Shown one piece after another: positions 59,140-64,000 of a DNA stretch of 64,000 nucleotides. Source of the DNA: Epiperipatus broadwayi (taxonomy: Eukaryota > Onychophora > Udeonychophora > Euonychophora > Peripatidae); contig JAQFVV010000257.1 of assembly GCA_028023455.1 (NCBI GenBank), forward strand, positions 1,180,001 to 1,244,000, in the 5' to 3' direction. Each line of letters begins with the position of its first letter. Positions within the stretch are counted from its first letter, which is position 1. The notes beneath the pieces were generated by a model, which had not been told where the DNA came from, ran no database searches, and was given only the letters and a program-made list of their open reading frames with translations. The translations under genes were made by a program, and so were the position numbers.

Positions 59140-59995
59140 GTTAGCCAAATGGAATTGGAGATTAATGGAAAATAATGAAAAGCAAATGGAGAAAATAAGC
59201 CGGACTATTTAAAATAAAAGAAATAAAAGTAAGTGGAGCATAACCAAAAGAAATTGGAGCAAATAAACCAAAGTAGAAAATAATGAAAAAGATATTCCAA
59301 AGAAAATGGAGTATAATCAAAAGCAAATGAACCAAACTATGGAAGTTAATCAAAATGTATGGAATTTAACTAAAAGCATATGTAATCAAGATTTGAAGAT
59401 AATCAAAAATAGATGGAATTGAGGCTTGAAGATAATTGAAGACATATGAAATCAAAGAATGCAAAAATGGATGGATGATTTTTGCAAACCATTTAAAACA
59501 GAGCAAAATGTAGATAATCTAAAACAAACAAATGATGAGCTAAAAATGGGTAAGTACATATTCAAGAAGAAACATTGGATCAAATCATGGACAAGGTAAA
59601 TTGCTTATAGTCAGAAAATGAACAAAAATATATAATGAGCTATTAAATGAATCTGAACCAAAACTCTTAGAGGAAAATGTACAAAATTAATATGAAACCA
59701 TTCAAATAAAAAAACAAATAGCATAAGGTGAACCAGTTGAAGTAATGCAAGTAGATAATAATGAAGTGTAACCATTGTAAGAAACTGAAAGCAAACCAAA
59801 AATGTTAAAACAAAACATCAAAATATATGAGAATATGCCCAAACATTTACAACAAAAGTTAGATATATCAAAAGAATATAATGTACCATTAACACAAAAA
59901 CTAAAACAAAATTTGCCTCTCATGCTGATTAATCTATCGAACAAAGAAATCCAACAGCATCAATCAAACATTAAATCTGTAGGGTTATATTGATA
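59140..59995 (+). pseudogene. decayed coiled-coil reading frame (gag-like or host, unresolved)
   Basis: Frame pieces on the plus strand share a Met/Asn/Gln/Lys/Glu heptad-like texture: MENNEKQMEKI near 59165, ENNEKDIPKKMEYNQKQM near 59278, FCKPFKTEQNVDNLKQTNDELKMGK near 59480 (shown in part), and an intact 63-codon end (59802-59993) with KIYENMPKHLQQKLDISKE. Many stops separate them. Repeated 'GGAG.ATAA.CAAAAGCAAATGGA' DNA underlies the first part. Such helices are common in retroelement Gag proteins and in host coiled-coil proteins. No zinc knuckle is seen. Confidence 0.45.
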
Positions 59996-60557
59996 TATTC
60001 TTTTTATACAGAATTATGCACAACAAAAATTTCACTGATCATCAATTTTACTTACAAGTGGGAAAAAGTAAAGCACAGTTTTCTTCCATACACATTGTTT
60101 TTTTCACAGTTGCCATGAAAGAAAATGGTTCAAGAAAGAAACTAAGTTTTGTTTTAAAAGTATGTTTTTTTTAAAAAAAAAAGAGATTGAGATAATATAT
60201 CATTCACATCCCAAAGGATATCCACTTATGATTTGTGAATAAAAAGGAATAATACTGCTAATAGTTAACTAGATCTGGTTGGGGACATTTTTGAATAATG
60301 TTTTGAATAACTCTGGCTAAAATGATATTCATTATATGTGTGAAAAAATCATGTTAATTGTCTTTACCATGTTGCAAATGATAAAACTTCATCTATGTAT
60401 CTGAGCCCAATAAGAGGTTTTAAAAGTGCTGATTCTAAAGCACAAAATTCTATATATTCCATAAATACACCAGCTACTACTCCTGAGATGGTTGAGCCTA
60501 TCAGTACATTGGTTTATATATACATATTTTCTATAAATTATATATGGATATACCTGG
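59996..60557. other. AT-rich non-coding DNA
   Basis: Nothing recognised. Confidence 0.5.
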
Positions 60558-60559
<2 letters not shown>

Positions 60560-60588
<29 letters not shown>

Positions 60589-60589
60589 G
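60560..60589. repeat. (AT)n microsatellite
   Basis: Pure AT run. A shorter one at 60615-60626 abuts the element at 60627. Confidence 0.93.
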
Positions 60590-60626
60590 GATATCAAGCA
60601 CAAAGATTATTTTCATATATATATAT

Positions 60627-60746
60627 TGTAACAGACGGGGTTCGAATTTAAGAGATAATGCAATATAGTGTTAATTGTGAGTGTTGATATTGAGTGACTG
60701 TATATGCAAAAAGATATATATAAATAGTCATTCGAACCCTGTTACA
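60627..60746. mobile_element. 120-bp foldback starting TGTAACAG after (AT)n
   Basis: TGTAACAGACGGGGTTCGAAT at the left and ATTCGAACCCTGTTACA at the right are inverted arms (about 17 paired bases with a small gap). It may be a small element in itself, or the 5' end of a longer LTR-like insertion reaching toward 62.7 kb. Confidence 0.7.
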
Positions 60747-62899
60747 AAGAGTGTGAAAGTAATGCGTAATCTGTTAAAGGCTGGATGGTTTGCTTATATA
60801 AATATAGTTGTATGTGTGTTATTATAAAGTGTGTATATGTATTAATGGTTATATGTGGGATTGACGAGAGGCAATTATATACAGAGTTGTATAAATTTGT
60901 TATTGATTATACATATATATTTTGTTGTTCGTTAATTTTTTTAAATTCTACTTTTTAATAATATTGGTGGTAACACATGTTTCTTGATGAATCTATTGAA
61001 CATATAAAGCTACAGAAATAGAAATGAATCAGTTGCTGTGGGCAGTTTGAGTTAATGACTGTCATCAAGAAGTCTGAGAACTGGTCAAGTTGGTATTTTG
61101 GAAACAATAGAAGGTCCGGTCAGCGGCATACGAATATACAAAGAAAAATGTGAAGTTAAAGAGTGTAAAACAAAAGAACTATTTTAGCCCTCTTGGAAAT
61201 ATAGTGGGTGATTAAAAGGAAAGAAAAAGATGTGACACGGATTTCAGATTGTATTAACATATAAGTAATTAAGATGTTTTTTTTTAAATTCCCATCAAAA
61301 TGTTGGGGTAATTAAATAGTGTAAGTTTCATTAAGCCGGCGCAGTGGTTTGTCATTGTAGAACTCACCTGAATCGAATTTATTAAATTCGCTGTTAAAAT
61401 CTATCAAGTGTAATGGTGGTGAAGTACCTTCGACAACTTGGACTGCTTAAGCGAGTGAAATCATCTACTCCACCTCTATGATAAACTATTTGGCATATCA
61501 TATTGGAACTGTTTACCATCCTTAGGATTGATAAATATCAATAAGGCCAGCATTTCTTTAGAATTATAAAAGTGTGAACTGTTAGCTTTGACCATGTGGA
61601 CATTCAATCGTAATTATGGTAAATTGACCTTTTCTCTATATATGTGTTCAATAAATGCATAGTAATGAAGGGACTCATGTTACTTTTATATCAAATACAG
61701 TAATAAATCTTGTTTAAATTAAATAAATTAAAACATTAAATAAACAACTCTGATGTGTCATTGCACTCTTTCGTTGATAAGTATATGAATCATATATGTG
61801 TGTATCGGAATAAATGGGTTGTGCACATGAATATTAAGATATGTATATGCGTGTATAAAGCTTAGAATTAAATGATAACTGGCATAGTAACTTATATCTT
61901 AGCTTTGTTATAACTTCTGGGCTGGGTAATATAATTTATAAATAAGTAAATTATCATATGGTATATGTAGATATAGGTGATGTAATCGGGAATTGTCTTT
62001 GCTTTGTTTTCTAGTTAGACCATGTTCCCCAGACCTTGAGATTGAGCTAGTCTGGATGCGCTACCCTAGAGATATATATTCAGAACCCCTATTTATGTTT
62101 TCGATGAGTATAATTCTTATCAAAGTGTAAGATTGGCACTTGAGATGGGATTAAACACATGCTCATAAATATACTTACTCGAAGCTGCGGGAGAGATCGT
62201 ATACATGCGTGAATTATAGAACAAGATTATGGGTAGACACTTACAATATATATATTGTACATATATGTATGTTTTCACTTCTCGCACATATATAGATTCT
62301 TTAATTAAGAAAAAAAAAATTCTTTTATATATATAGATTTATGTGTGTATTTATTATTATATAATTTATAAATAGTTAATAAATAAGCAGTTGTAAAGAG
62401 AGAAGGTAATAATATTTAATATGGATTTATTATATTTTCTTATTAAATAATGTGTTAACTTATTTAACATTATTTTTTTTTGTTAAAATAAAGCAGATCA
62501 GAAAGAATGTGTAAAATAAGGCGATCAGATTAGTAGATTAGGAGATAAAAAGAAATGTGCACATGCAAAAGAGTGTGAAAGAATAAGAATGTCTGTATAA
62601 ACTCCAAAAGACTTTTACACCTATTTCTAATGACTATAGATTGCCAGTTTTATTGTTTGTGTTATCTGTGTCTAAGATTATTTTTATAGAGGGGGTGCTT
62701 TGATGTAATAAAACGTGATTATTAATTTTCTTGTAAAATTGCAACAGACCATCAAACTTGTGAAGCTTTTGATCTTTGCTTGTCTCAAGATAACAGGATT
62801 TGCAGCTGGCCTTTTTTTTGATCAGAAGTTTGAAATAAAAACCAAGTCAAATAATATTGAAGAGGGCAGTTCAATTTTTGTTTGGAGGAGAGTGATCTA
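60747..62899. other. moderately GC-richer region, possible LTR-like insertion
   Basis: Less AT-rich than the flanks. A stretch near 61330-61460 (CCGGCGCAGTGGTTTGTCATTG) resembles an A box but has no good B box. A GAGGGGGTGCTTTGATGTAAT word near 62690 could be a right edge. No genes found. Confidence 0.3.
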
Positions 62900-62904
62900 A
62901 CAAT

Positions 62905-63125
62905 ATGTAGTTTTAAAAGAAAGTCAATCATTAATATTACTAAGATCAGTTTTTTTTAAATATTATTAAAGGAAAATATGTATCAGTCAGTTTTTTCAAT
63001 ATTATTAGTGGGCAGTCAGTTTTTTTTTAATGTTGGGAAAAAGACAGTGAGCGAATTGATTTTTTTTTGACTTTTTTTAAAAATTGAGGAAGAAAAAATG
63101 ACTCTTGTTTTAAAGTCAGTATAGA
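62905..63125 (+). repeat. imperfect short tandem repeat
   Basis: TCAGTTTTTT, ATATTATTA and AAAGTCAGT words recur about every 45-60 bp. Low similarity. Confidence 0.4.
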
Positions 63126-63525
63126 CAAAGATGTGCGTATATATAAGTGATTCCCAGCAAGATTAAGATAAAAAAAATGGAACAAAATTGAATTTCTTGG
63201 AAGAAGTTATTAACAATTTTATGAAATGATATTAATATATTTTGCTGTGTATAATACAATGAATTTGCATTGCTAAAACCATAATACAGAATGGGTTAAA
63301 TCACTGATCTACTATGGACTCATATACCGGTCCATAGTAACCAGAAGGATGGACAAATTTAAAACCAGCCACAAAGATGTCATCTCAGTATCATCTTTGA
63401 CAAGAGCCAAGAAGAAAGGAAAGATGAATAAAAGCCATATATAGCCAGGTTTGATGAAGCTATGAATCAAATTTTTGTTAAAGTTTTCCTCAGTCAGCTA
63501 AAGTTTCTACAATGATTTATTTTTA

Positions 63526-63810
63526 AAATGGAGGAGACAAGCAAATCCACCAGTTCATACTTATCTAAAAGTATTTGTAATAACTCTTTTTTTGAAATAG
63601 TAGAAGCAAGCCAGTCAACGAATTCAGCGTTATCAAAAGCAATAACAATAAATAATTTTAAAATTGTGGAAACAGCAGGTCGGTTAATTCATGTTTATTA
63701 GAAGGTATCAACAAGAACTTTCATTTTTTTTAAATGGAGCAAAGACAAGCAGACAGAAAATTCAAACTCGGGACATTTATAGGAAGTGAAAATAATCGGG
63801 TAACTATGAA
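63526..63810 (+). repeat. diverged tandem repeat, period about 68 bp, four units
   Basis: Units start near 63526, 63593, 63660 and 63731 with forms of AAAATGGAGGAGACAAGC, followed by TCAACGAATTCA, TATCAAAAG.A and AATAACTTT.ATTTTT. Units differ at many sites, so the array is old. Confidence 0.65.
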
Positions 63811-64000
63811 CTTTCATTAACAGATCTTTTATTCTTGCTTATTAAAAGTAAACCTTAATTTATTGGTCAAAGCATTATTTTTTTTTGATACAGAAACATT
63901 AAAGGCTTGTTTATCGATAGTCATTCTCAACATCACATAACATAACACAAACACAGTTTAAATCTTTAAACTTAAACTTTCAATATTTTTTATTATTATT
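63811..64000. other. AT-rich non-coding DNA
   Basis: Nothing recognised. Confidence 0.5.

Overview
This window is very AT-rich animal nuclear DNA with no intact host gene and no rRNA, CRISPR, operon or bacterial signal. Its marks are long (AT)n, (ATT)n and (AC)n tracts, tRNA-derived SINEs with target-site duplications, RTE and Penelope-type retroelement remains, and hammerhead-ribozyme repeats. I infer an invertebrate metazoan, perhaps a lophotrochozoan such as a mollusc or flatworm. The species cannot be fixed from sequence alone. It reads as a gene desert or a very long intron.

Layout. 0-10 kb: SINEs, a Penelope-type GIY-YIG endonuclease relic framed by a 110-bp inverted repeat, a stretch rich in TAATTA motifs that may be conserved non-coding DNA, and a four-unit tandem array (period about 465 bp) whose units each carry a decayed hammerhead ribozyme on the minus strand. 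10-21 kb: a quiet stretch, one more copy of the array unit, a SINE, and several GC-richer insertions, one with a TATA box and a splice-donor-like site. 21-26 kb: microsatellites, a local duplication, a well-preserved hammerhead ribozyme and a foldback element. 26.8-35.5 kb: an old tandem segmental duplication. Its first copy carries a 2.35-kb insert with a 120-codon open frame and an mRNA-like 3' end. Its second copy carries a 2.26-kb LTR-like element. 35-43 kb: AT palindromes, another LTR-like candidate, two ribozyme repeats head to head, and a decayed tandem repeat. 43.1-46.45 kb: a nearly intact full-length RTE retrotransposon (minus strand) with a perfect 12-bp target-site duplication. 46.5-51.2 kb: an inverted repeat, a plus-strand hammerhead ribozyme, and an old RTE relic on the plus strand with two AT palindromes inside. 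51-57 kb: hairpin elements and a second copy of the 2.1-kb LTR-like element in opposite orientation, with TG...CA ends and a 4-bp target duplication. 57-64 kb: AT-rich DNA, a decayed coiled-coil reading frame, a foldback and short tandem repeats.

The parts do not form a pathway. Together they record autonomous retroelements (RTE, Penelope), non-autonomous passengers (SINEs, ribozyme repeats, hairpin-ended elements) and the microsatellites beside which many of them sit. The most notable content is the set of hammerhead-ribozyme repeats in two or three subfamilies, and hairpin-ended insertions abutting (AT)n whose terminal stems show compensatory changes.
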